A DNA stretch of 64,000 nucleotides, taken from Populus alba. Lineage: Eukaryota; Streptophyta; Magnoliopsida; Malpighiales; Salicaceae. Of the stretch, positions 1 through 20,003 are shown one piece after another. The position numbers and the translations under genes are program-made. The stretch covers positions 9,308,392 through 9,372,391 of the forward strand of contig NC_133297.1 of NCBI RefSeq assembly GCF_005239225.2. Reading direction: 5' to 3'. The notes under the pieces were generated by a model. It did not search any database. It was not told the origin of the DNA and saw only the letters and a list, made by a program, of their open reading frames with translations. How positions within the stretch are numbered: position 1 is the first letter of the stretch; every line of letters starts with the position of its first letter.

Positions 1-200
1 TGGAGAGCAAATGGGAGCCATCATTTTGATTGGTCTCTTAGATTGAAAATTTTGTTCACCGGTCTCATTTAAAAAGGTTCACAATTTTGCTTTGAGCATA
101 TTATTGCATGCGTCACCTTTGTTTCACCAACCAAAAATTCTGTAAATGGTTATATATCTTTTCTTAACCTGCAATTAACGTGATAACTGAATTATGGTGA

Positions 201-8539
<8,339 letters not shown>

Positions 8540-10140
8540 GAAGTCCAATAATTTTTCCCTTTGTATTTATAGTTTTTTAAGCTTTCCTTCCTCATCTGTC
8601 CAATTTTTGTAAAATGAATCCTACAAACTTTAGGATGCTAGAATGCCCTATGAAAATAGCTGTTGCAATCATTTTTTTGACAGAATGGGAGGGGAAATGG
8701 ATACGGTGAGAGTTTCCCATAATGTACAGGTCACTATAGCTTCAATGGCATTGCATTTCATAGAAAAAAAACAAAAAAAAAACAGAAATGAAAATGATAT
8801 TTAGTCGGATTCTTGGATGACCTCTTAACGAGTTAACTGGTTCGATACTGAACGAGTGGCAGAGTTCAATACTAGAATTTGTGTGTGAACAAACCTGAAT
8901 AGACTTTTTTATCTGGCGGTGCATCAAGGTCATAGAAGAACGTGGGTTAAATACTGTTTGCTAAAAATTTGAGTTTTAAATTTTTACTGATAATATGTTT
9001 CCTTTAGATTCCATCTATTTTATTCTCACATGACCATAAGATTGACACGTGACATGATTGTCAAATACACACAAACTAATTGAGTGCTTGCACTTATTTT
9101 TTTAGTGTCGAATACCTCTCTTTTTATATTTAAATGTCTAAACTTTCAAAATTTATAAATCGAGTGTTTTTGTAATTCATTAGTCAGTAGTTAATGTTCT
9201 TAATGTATCTTGCTGTGGATTTGTATTTAAAACTGTTTTAAGTTTTTTAAATACTTAATTTTTTTAACTTACCAAAATAAAGGTAAGAGATATATTTAAT
9301 CATGGCAAAAGTGGAGGAAATTGAATGTGTCTAAAATCCTTTTTTTTTTTAAGGCATCTTAGTTTTTTTTTTAATTTGAATAATTTTTATATATATTATT
9401 TTGTTGTTTAAATTATTTCTTTATATTGTTTTTGGTCAAATATGACCTATATAAAGATAAGATGTGAAGTGGTATATTGTACATAAAGTGTTTGATTAAA
9501 TATTAAGTTTTAGTTTTTTTTTTTTTTTTGCCAAGCTGTAATATTAATTTGATGACAATATTATAATATTAATATTGATGATATTATCATTATTTTTACG
9601 TTTTAAAAGCTTTTTAATTATTAAATAAAAAATAATGATAATAAGGGTAATTTTTCCTTAAAAAAATATGGCTTTTACTAAAAGTATAAATATTTAAATA
9701 AAAACAATTAGCTAGAAACAAACTAAAATGTTCATGAACACTTGGAAAACATGTCATGTGTATCTAGCGTTTATGTTAGCTTAAAGTAGACGTAACTCAA
9801 CGAAACACTTGATTATAAAATATTTGAAAGTTGATGAACTCGAATAAAAAAGAAAAAAGTATAGATACTCAAATAGAAAAAAATAAAAAATTTATGAACT
9901 GAAAATGTTATTAAGCCCACTAATTTATCTTCCTTTTCCTTCGTTTCCTTGGAAGAACCTCTCTTTTCCTCACAAAATCTTTCTACCTTACTCCAGGGAC
10001 TAAATCGACATACTTAACATAAGTTGAGGGGCTGAACTTGTCCCCCCCCCCCCACCCCAAAAAAATAATAATAATAATAAATAAACAAAATAATAAAAAG
10101 GCGTTGCCTCTATAGCCATAGGGAAACAATTATCAAGCGT
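8540..10140. other. AT-rich intergenic DNA between the WD40-bromodomain gene and DIM1
   Basis: No coding frame is supported. The stretch holds the 3' flank of the upstream gene, poly-A/T runs, and the distal DIM1 promoter. About 8730-9960 reappears in reverse orientation and shortened at about 48160-48783 in the scrambled copy-B block. A C-run (10041-10051) followed by an AAT-type microsatellite lies at 10066-10082. Confidence 0.7.
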
Positions 10141-10141
10141 A

Positions 10142-10157
10142 AAACCCTAAAGCCCAG
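10142..10157 (+). promoter_or_regulatory. Telo-box plus site II motif upstream of DIM1
   Basis: AAACCCTAA at 10142-10150 is directly followed by AGCCCA, the reverse complement of TGGGCT (site II), about 85 bases before the DIM1 start codon. In plants this pair is typical of ribosomal-protein and ribosome-biogenesis promoters, which fits an 18S rRNA methylase. The motif is absent from the copy-B DIM1 fragment, whose upstream DNA was replaced by a PPR fragment. Confidence 0.7.
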
Positions 10158-10197
10158 TATTGTATTCCCTGCCTCCATCCCTTTCTATAATCTATAG

Positions 10198-11368
<1,171 letters not shown>

Positions 11369-14253
11369 TTGGAGTTTCAGATGTATCTCCTTTTCATTTG
11401 AAGTTTAACCCAATTTTGTTTGCTGTTTGCTTGGCTACAAAAAATATTATTTATGGTGTTCTTTCAAATGGTTGAGTATGAGCATTGATTTCAGGATGTA
11501 AATAGTTCTCTGTATTAGGAGGTTATTTTTTGTCTCACTTGCTATGTTCCCCTTATCTTCCCCTATATCCTCTGGTTGAAACACTCCTAATTAACAATTT
11601 CAAAAATCTCTTTCTTTTCCGAAGCTTAACTAGCACAAAATTTGCTGCACAGCTTTCAACTTACGAATTATGGTATCTTATTATTTTAATACTTAATGTA
11701 GTATGCTATACTGTTTATTGTTGATGTCAAGGTTTTTATTCGGGAGACTAACTGAGAGAGCTCGGATTAGACACTGTAGTGCTCAAAAGCAAAGCTTCAA
11801 AGGGTAGCAATCCTGCACTACAAGAAGCAAAGCAAAGTGTCCCTGTAGAGTGTTAGTGAGTGTCGAGATTTATGTTTGCTTTGATAATTTGATATTCAGG
11901 CCCGTTACAATGGGGGTGATTTCTTGTTTTGGATAGTTCAGGTTCAGGACCTCACCTTGAACATGATGATGATGCCTTCCATTTCCAGGAAGATACGAAC
12001 CTGACATGACAAATCCAAGAATCGTGGAAAAAAATGATAGTGTAGCGAAGCACGCTGAATGTGGCCTTATTTCTCCCATACCTGAGTGCCTCTTAAAAAG
12101 AGCAACCACATTAATGTTATGCTCTTTGAAATCTCAATGAAAACACAGCATCGAACTTTATTGCGTCAAATAAATTGCGTCATCTTTGAAATAATAATGG
12201 TTTTTGGAATCTCAAACCTACAAGGAAAAGGTAGATCAAAATAATGGCAGTACAAGGAACTCGGACAGACAGGACAATAGCAGAAACTAATGGGTGTACA
12301 GGAAACTCAGACAGACCAACTAATCATCGGACAACAGTAGAAACTTGAAAAAAGTAATGTTCACGGGAAACGTCCATAACAGGAATCACAAAGGCAGCGA
12401 AAGACCACCAGCAACGGAAATAAAAACGACGTCGAAAACAAAATCCCTCTTCAAACATCCGCATTCGACCACTGGAATCACACTTGCATCTGTGGTGCTT
12501 ACATTCTGAGAAACTCACCATACCTGGTGCGCGTGACTTTCATCAAATGATTCATATAGGGCTTCTCTCGTGGAAATGTTAGAAGAAGCTTTCAGAGAAA
12601 GGCAAACGCTTTTAATTAATTTTTTGATAATTTCCTAAAGGAAAGTTCCTTTCCTTTGGGCAAATCAGAGTCAATATTGTTAAGAGAAATCCCAGAAGTC
12701 TTGAGTGATGATAAGGGCGGGCAATCAGAATAACACCATTAGCTTAGTAACTCAACAATGAAGAGTCAAAATAACTACACTAGAATTATAACTCCAAATC
12801 AAAGCATGGAGGCAAGGCTGGTGGAGGCCTGAAATAAAATCGTCAAAACACTGGCATCTGATCACACCAGACAGTAGAGTCAACAATCTCAGACGAAAGC
12901 ACTCAATCAAACAAAGCATTGACCCTTGATCATACTAGAAAGCAGTGCGGATAAAGTGAAATGTTGTCAAGCCCAAACAAAACAGAGTAGACCAGCTGAT
13001 GATCTCCGAGTTTAGACCTCCGGAGGAACAGCAACTAAATATGTCGCAAGTAAATATATCAAACTCACCACTGAATATCTCAATGCTGCATAAAGGACTC
13101 AATCCAAAATATCTCATCCAGGCAACCCGTTGAGTATACTTCGCAGAGGTAATCAAGCATAGTTCAGAAAATGAGGTCCTCTGTTTTAACAGTACAACTG
13201 ATAATAATTAGATCAAATTTACCCCGCTGATTCCTTTGTAAGAACCACACCAATAATTTATCAGATCCAATACTTGATCCTTATCAAGCAAACCAATTAA
13301 CATTACAAATCAATCCTAGAGATCAATCGAAATTAATATCAAAACAAGAGGGTAACTGAATTTGCATTCAGCACCAAACGCCCAACTCAAATTTTGAAGC
13401 ACTTCTGGAGCAAATTAGAACTGCTTAAAACAAAGTTTTGTGGACAAGTAACAGCCCTGGCCTGTCGGTATATGTCTTTGTTACCCCGTTCCCACAAAAC
13501 TGTCAGATCAACAAACTAATCCCAGTTAGAAGGTAAGACCAAAAAATAGCAGGAGGGGTAAATTTTAACTCTGGTGAATCAAATGTCAACCTTGGATTCC
13601 AATGCTAGCTGGCCAGCGCTAAAAATTTGAACTTGAAGTTATAACGTCATAGCAGTATGACCTTCTACAACCAGTCATCTGAAACAATTCAATAGATTGC
13701 CTCAGAAATTTTAGATCATATGATTCATTAGTGATTATAGCTGTGGATTCAATCTTGAAAACTAACTTCTGCAGCAAAATGGTACATGGTTCAGATGTTC
13801 AGGAGGATTTCACTAAACATTCACCCATACCCACGTCAGCCATGGATTCAACCCATGCAGCCTCCACCTTCTTTCAAAAGTGACCCGAGAAACTCACTCT
13901 AAATGATTTGTTTTACCTTTAATTAAATCAATGCAAACCTCAGCAACAACACTAGAAAATGGCAGAGAAACACAATAGTTTTATTTGCTACATGAAAGAA
14001 GAGATCCAATGCTTAATAGAAGAAAAATCATAGAGAAGGAAAGTTCAGTACCAATAAAAACTGGCCCAGTTTATATTGCAGTAAAGACAAGACACATATC
14101 TCTTGAAAAATAACTAAAATAAGAATTAAAACAAGAAATGTGGGACGTGATGAATACAAAAATATACAACACAAACCAGCACCATTGGTAATGGGCAATC
14201 ATTAAAAAAATATTCATCAGTAAAGAACAGGAAGAAATGATTTTCGCCAACCA
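11369..14253. other. Intergenic block between convergent DIM1 and PPR genes
   Basis: The stretch contains the DIM1 3' region and the downstream region of the PPR gene. I find no convincing gene. A 65-codon minus-strand frame at 12324-12521 is also open in copy B (46823-47020), but this recent duplicate does not by itself show coding. Bases 12303-14253 are repeated in inverted orientation at 45705-47040, with about 550 bases (13090-13640) missing there. Bases 13660-13870 also have a more diverged relative at about 31760-31920. Confidence 0.6.
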
Positions 14254-16227
14254 TCATCCATCAGACATCTCATAAAAAGAGTACCGTTGGTCACGGGCAA
14301 GTTGAGTACACTTTCTATTACCAGGTTCTCTTCTCTTAACTCTCTTCTTCATCATCTCAGCCCACCTGGCAAACACATTAGAGACTTCGAACTTGCCAGA
14401 GAACTTCATTTTTTGAGCTAACTCCTCAAGTATATCAGGCTTCCCAGCTCGGGAGAAATCAGCCGCAAATTTGTTGTAGTCTAGTTGAGGAGCTTTCATT
14501 CCCTTTTCAATCATCTCCTCCAAATATTTGCATGCCTCTTCAGATCTACCCTGACTTATAAGCCCTCCAATGAAAACAGTATAGGAGTTATCATCAGGGC
14601 AAAAGCCTTTCTTACTCATCTCATCCCAAACAGCATGGCCCATTTCATAGTTTCTTATTTGAAAGTAAGATTTCATGATCATATTGTAAGAGTGGATTGA
14701 AGGTTCAATTCCATTTTGAATCATCTTCTTGTATATCCTCACTGCATCATCTGGCATTCTCTGGCTGGTCATCAACTTGATAAGGGCATTATAAGTTTTC
14801 CCATCAGGTGCGCAGCCCTTTTCTTTCATCTCCTTCAACAATTCATAAACCATGTCCATCCTCTTATGATTCCCATACCCTGTCATCAGACATGTGTAAA
14901 CTGCAGCATCAGGATGACAACCAGAATCAACCATCTCATAAAAATATTCAACTGCCTCTTTCATCTTAGTTTGCTTGCATAGATCCCGGATCAAAATTGT
15001 ATAACTCCTAACATCAGGTGATGGGCCCTTGGCTTTCATGACCTCAAAGAACTTGATTGCATCAGACCTCTTTTTACTCCTTAACAACCCTTCAAGCATA
15101 ATATTATGGGTGACAATATCAGGCTTAAAACCCTCATCAAGCATCTCGTTCCAAATCCTCCCTGCCTCCATTAAATTCTTCACCCTGCACCATCCATTAA
15201 GCAATACAGTATATGTCCTCAAATTTGGCGTAAACCTACCTTCCAACTTCCCAAATAGTGCCTGAGCTTCTTTCCCAAGCTTGGCCCTCCCAAGACTATC
15301 AAGCAGAGCATTAATGGTCTCAACACCCACTCTATATTTGTGATTCTTCATTAACTCAAAAATACCAACAGCCTTTTTCCTCTCCTTTGCAGCAGCAAAA
15401 GCTCTCATTGCAATGGAAAATGTGTCCAACGTCAAAAGCCTTTTTTCACCCATCTCTTCAAGCATTGACATCATAGTCTCAAACTGTCTAGCCTTAGCAA
15501 GTATGATCATCATTGAATGGTAAGTCCTTGAATCATGGACAAAACCTGACTTCTCCGCTGCCCAACAGAAGAATCGGAAAGCCGGTTTTCTAGCATGACG
15601 GAATCTTTCCAACACCTCTGTGACCAGGTCATGTGATAAATTGATCCCACATTCATCAAGAACTGCCTCCATGTTGTGGTCCAATGCAAACAACTCATCA
15701 ATCACCTTGCATACCTTATGAACCTCAGCAGGATCTGCAGTTGATTTGACAATAGCACCTTTGTTTTCTCTTTCACAATTGTCACTCTTATCATTCTCCT
15801 CATTTTCAGCATCGGAATCTGTATCATCATTGCTGGAGCTAGAAAACCACCTAACGCTTAGCTCTGAAACCTTTCCCTGTAAAGTAAAACTGGGCAGTAA
15901 AGAAGTTTTGGATTTATTACCAGCTGTTGAGTTTAGAATTAGGGAGAGTTTTTCTTGTAAAATTGTTCTCGGTGCAGAGGAGTATGGCCGAACAAATGGG
16001 ATTTGAACGTGAGTATGACTACCTCTACGATCACGAGAAGAACAACACGAATGAGAGAAGGGCAGAGAGCTACAACCCGGGAGGCACACTTGCTCTCTGG
16101 TACATTGTCCTCCTCCTCCTCCTCCTCCTCGCCCTTGTCTCTGACTGAGGGGGATTAAGTTTGTGTTGGAGTAGAGTTGGCCTTTGAAACTTGAATGCCA
16201 ATTGGAGTGCAAGCAGCACCGTGTCAT
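14254..16227 (-). CDS. P-class pentatricopeptide repeat protein, probably mitochondrial
   Basis: A single exon encodes 657 residues. I chose the ATG at 16227; the open frame extends further upstream but without an ATG, and a possible 3' splice site lies just before it. The N-terminus is rich in Ser, Arg and Gly and reaches RWFSSSS, suiting an organelle presequence; an acidic patch (DSDAENEENDK) follows. About eleven 35-residue PPR motifs run to near the C-terminus, for example TYTVLLNGWCRVKNLMEAGR and SYTILIRDLCKQTKMKEAVE. There is no E or DYW domain. The family binds organelle RNA, each repeat reading one base; the target is unknown. The best relatives I recall are the At3g62470/At3g62540 group. 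Copy B holds only broken, rearranged pieces (44479-45704, 48003-48157, 48784-49010). Confidence 0.92.
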   Translation of the reverse strand: MTRCCLHSNWHSSFKGQLYSNTNLIPLSQRQGRGGGGGGGQCTREQVCLPGCSSLPFSHSCCSSRDRRGSHTHVQIPFVRPYSSAPRTILQEKLSLILNSTAGNKSKTSLLPSFTLQGKVSELSVRWFSSSSNDDTDSDAENEENDKSDNCERENKGAIVKSTADPAEVHKVCKVIDELFALDHNMEAVLDECGINLSHDLVTEVLERFRHARKPAFRFFCWAAEKSGFVHDSRTYHSMMIILAKARQFETMMSMLEEMGEKRLLTLDTFSIAMRAFAAAKERKKAVGIFELMKNHKYRVGVETINALLDSLGRAKLGKEAQALFGKLEGRFTPNLRTYTVLLNGWCRVKNLMEAGRIWNEMLDEGFKPDIVTHNIMLEGLLRSKKRSDAIKFFEVMKAKGPSPDVRSYTILIRDLCKQTKMKEAVEYFYEMVDSGCHPDAAVYTCLMTGYGNHKRMDMVYELLKEMKEKGCAPDGKTYNALIKLMTSQRMPDDAVRIYKKMIQNGIEPSIHSYNMIMKSYFQIRNYEMGHAVWDEMSKKGFCPDDNSYTVFIGGLISQGRSEEACKYLEEMIEKGMKAPQLDYNKFAADFSRAGKPDILEELAQKMKFSGKFEVSNVFARWAEMMKKRVKRREPGNRKCTQLARDQRYSFYEMSDG

Positions 16228-17899
16228 TTTGTATTTACCAATTACCTGGAAAGGTGAACCAAGAACAAGTTTTATCACTGAGTCTTGGCAACATAAAAGC
16301 ACAACCTTTTATAATTAGACCAATCCCAGCTGGCTTAGGTAGGAGTCGGACCTTGACAAGCCAGCCAGGAGCTTCAAAAAGACTAATTTTTTTTAGCAGA
16401 AATATTTCTGGAACAAAGTACGAAGGATGGCAGCTTTGATCAAGGTTGAATATCTACAACTCAAAATTCATATGTAAAGACGCAACAAAATTTATTGAAT
16501 CAATAACTCAAGTGAGAAGGTGAGAAAAAAAATCAATCTTCAGGTTTAGCAGCATCTTTTCCATAGTATTCATTCACTTGTCCATTATCTCAAACCCAAT
16601 AATCAAACTTGCAAATTGCACAAACGAATCCATAGCTCAAGGAAATTTGGCAACAAAAATTTGCTACATAGTAAGTATTAAATAAGCCCACAAAAAAAAA
16701 GAAGAAATCAATAGTGGTAAAGAAAGCCTAACCAAATAAATCAACGGTGTGAGGCAGTCGAGGGAGGAGAAGTAAGGGGATAACCGACATAAATAAATAA
16801 GTTGCTTTTGGAAACCCACATAGGGAGGGAGAAGGAGAAGACGACTCAAAAGCACTACAGAGTAACAACCAACCTGTCAGTAAAACAAGGAAGGAAAGCA
16901 AGGGTAATAAAATCAATGGTCAAGTCGGGCAATTAATTAATTAATAGGGGAAATTTCAAAATTCTTTTTAAATACGCTGGGGGCAGAACTGTAATTATGG
17001 TGCGCCAAGTAAGATGAAGAGGAGAGGAGGAAAGGGAAAAAACCCTTGCGTAATCTCCGCTGCCGCCTCCTGTTCTGTCTTCATTGCTTGTGCTAACTAG
17101 GAAGGTCAAGGTCAGTTCCTCCTCCTCCAGCTGCCACTTCTTATTATTATGTTTGGGATTTAAGCCTTTTGTTTTGTGTTTAATACCACCCACTAGAATG
17201 GCTTTCACTTTGATTTTTCTGCTGAGTTGAGTTTAAACTCCTCCTCCTCCTCCTCCAACTCATCATCTGCTGAAAAAACCCTTCTAAGTATTTTTTTTTT
17301 CTGCACTGCTACTTTATCTAATTATTTTTTTCTTTTTTTGTGATTTTTTTTAAATCTTTGGTATTTATTACCTTACATGGATTAAACTGTATTGCAAAAC
17401 CCAGTGAATTTCTGATTTTTTTTATTCCATTAACCAGTTTATTTTTTCTGGAATTGAATTAAGTAAATATAAACAATTTTGCTTGCTTTTCCGTAACAAA
17501 AAAGAAGTGAAGTAACCCTTTACTTGAAGTCACTGCAGCAGTCGCCTGAATTGTTTATTTCCATGTTATACAGATCGATGACCTCTTGGGTCTGTATCAT
17601 GCCTTTCTGTCAACGTTAAAAAACTGTTATCGTTCTTTTTTCTTAATGCATGATATGTTGATGATTTGAAATGCTTCGTGACCCATCTAGGCTTAAATCA
17701 TATTATGCGTTACTGCTACGATTTCTCCATTTAAGCATTGCTTGTACAATGAATTATATTATAGGCTTTTATTCGATTCAAGTTGATGCACAGAAACTCA
17801 AAGGGAAGTGTACGGTTGTTACAATTATATGTATAGTACCACTGGTGAAAATCTCATGTTGAATCAACCGGTTAAAATGCAGTGTTTGCGAAGGAGACA
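16228..17899. other. Divergent intergenic region and leader of the 92-residue gene
   Basis: The stretch separates the PPR gene (-) from the small gene (+) and probably holds promoters for both. A plausible untranslated first exon of the small gene ends at about 17104 (AGGAAG|gtcaag). The second exon would begin at about 17883, after a TGCAG acceptor just before the ATG. The leader has CTC triplet runs (17238-17255) that are longer in copy B. The whole stretch is repeated at about 49011-50906, with a 379-base insertion there. Confidence 0.55.
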
Positions 17900-18178
17900 A
17901 TGGCGGGACAAGATGCTGACACCATTAATCAAGGGCTTCGTGTTAAAGCAACGTTTAAACTTGGGTCAGAATTGTATGCTGTCAATTCATGCAATGGTAA
18001 TACTGTTTCTGAGCAATTGGTTTCCATGAAAGAGCAGAGCATGAGCATTTTGAAGGAATTCATCACTAAACATAATGTTCCTCATGATGTCCCTGATGAA
18101 CTAGCTGAAAGCTCTTCGGAAGATGATGAAGTCCTTGAGAAGCCTCAAGTTAAAACGAAGAAATCAAAACTTACTTGA
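17900..18178 (+). CDS. Small conserved plant protein of unknown function, copy A
   Basis: The frame encodes 92 residues starting MAGQDADTINQG. The ATG lies 16-17 bases after a likely 3' splice site, so the leader probably contains an intron. The protein is hydrophilic, with no membrane segment. A compact N-terminal half (LRVKATFKLGSELYAVNS) is followed by a likely helix (SEQLVSMKEQSMSILKEFIT), an acidic stretch (ESSSEDDEVLEK) and a basic tail KTKKSKLT. Start, stop and frame are kept in the second copy at 50907-51185, with about nine residue changes, mostly in the middle and acidic parts. I do not recognise a named family; the acidic-then-basic tail would fit a nuclear protein, but that is a guess. 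Confidence 0.75.
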   Translation: MAGQDADTINQGLRVKATFKLGSELYAVNSCNGNTVSEQLVSMKEQSMSILKEFITKHNVPHDVPDELAESSSEDDEVLEKPQVKTKKSKLT

Positions 18179-20003
18179 TATTTCCTTTGTTCGTTGCTCG
18201 AAGTTGAAAACATGGAAGTTAAGCTTTTTCTGTATGATTCTTGTTATCCTAAACAAAATATTCCAAGTATTAAGAATAGGTAGTTATGCTACATGACATT
18301 TCTTAGTCATCGACGGCCTTCACTCGGAAACAATATGTGATGATAACTTTGGTTGTTTAGTACCACTAGAATGAATGCTGAATTTGCAATACAATTCTAG
18401 CTCAAACACTTGCACGGCTGAGCAGAGTATGACTTTCAGTGTTCAACTAAGCAGGCAGACGCCTATCTCGTGTGCCTCTTCCTCTGTTTGGTCGAGTTAG
18501 GAAGACAAAGTTCTCTATGTTAAAGTATTGAATTCTTTCAACACGTTACTAGATCTAAAGTCTCTCCATAGCCTTCTGCTACTCTACACTCTGTGACACT
18601 TCTTTATATGTCAATGGCTCTACCACTTTCTTCTCTATGCTTTCACTATCAGTGCAAAACAAAGCCTAGGAACACTGATAAGGCCTGTCTTGTAGTCTTT
18701 AAGTGATCAAATCATCACTTTTACAGGTGTGCTAGTCTAGCACAACCCAGCGGGAACAAATTATCCCTACTCTTGGCTTCAAAAGAGATTGTGTAGATTT
18801 GATTAAAAGCATGAACCGACAAAAATTCTCAACTGATAGTGCCTACAAATAACTATTTGGTAGCCACCAAACTTGCCGTGCCGTCAAATAGCCAGACAAC
18901 TAGCTAGCTAACATGCTAAAAGAGATCCCTGGGGGGTCAAAGGGCCAGAAATGTTTGGACAACAAAAGCAGCAGGACATGGAGAAGCAGGTCAAAACCAC
19001 AACACACCAATTTGGGCAGCGGAGAACAAAATAAAACCAGCACTTGATGAAAAGACTGATGCAGTAACATCATTTGACCAAATGAAGAAATCTAGTCAGA
19101 CCAGGAAGTTTGCAGTAGATACGAATTCTATTGTACAAGCTTTAACAAAAAAAAAAAATCGGTGCAAAGCATCAATTCTAATTCCATAACAGGTGCAATG
19201 CTCCTCTGTCAAGATTACCAGACACACAGGTACTTGGTCTCAGTTTACACCAGCATCATGGAAATGAAACAACCTGCAAGAAAAAAACAAAAAACTACTA
19301 CACTCCACAGGCAGAGGACGGATATTATTGGCTAGCAAAAAAAAAAAAAAAAAAGCCACCACAGTCACTGTTTTGTGCTTCAAGGAGTCACACTCCAAGC
19401 ACCACCAGGCACAACAGGACCAGGTTCAAACCAAGGGAAAAACCAGCAGGGAAACCGTGATTCACTCCAAGCAAATCCACGCACATGCAACAAGGGCTTA
19501 TGAAAGATCAGCATAGGAAAGCCAAAACTATAGCAGAACCAAATAGCAAAGCAAACAGCCGAAGCACGACTCTCATAAGCAACACAGATAGGAAATCAGG
19601 TAAAGTGTCGAAATCAAGAACTGAAATAAGAATAGGCCAAAAACAAGACTATAGGAGAACCAATTAAAAATTAAATAAACCAATGAGCAAGAGGCATTCA
19701 CAATTAGAGAAAAATAAAGTTATAATTCAAAATCATGTACTCTTTCAACTCCCGTGCTAAACTATCACAAACTTCATTGTTTTCATGGGTAGTACTATTA
19801 TCTTACTTGAAATATTATTACTGAAAAATCTCAACCACTCATTCAATGCATGAAATATTTAGAACTGCTTTTGAAAATGATATACATTAAGATTAGCATT
19901 TCTTCTAGGATAAATTAGTACAAGGACTCATTTTACATGCATGCATGCATTATTCTAACGAGTTGAAGCAATACAAAATTACAATGTAGATACATTAAAA
20001 ATA
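18179..20003. other. Intergenic region between the small gene and CKI1 copy A
   Basis: No gene is supported. Bases 18179-18830 are repeated at about 51186-51557, with internal deletions. Bases from 19588 onward are repeated at 39291 onward, beside CKI1 copy B. The middle (about 18840-19587) is present only once and includes a poly-A run (19338-19355). Confidence 0.6.

Noticed and set aside
12324..12521. 65-codon Cys/Arg-rich minus-strand frame also open at 46823-47020
   Set aside because: Both copies come from the same duplicated non-coding block, the composition looks like random frame content, and there is no recognisable domain or splice context.
14485..15265. Plus-strand frames antisense to the PPR repeats
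   Set aside because: Their periodic occurrence reflects the repeated codons of the PPR motifs on the other strand.
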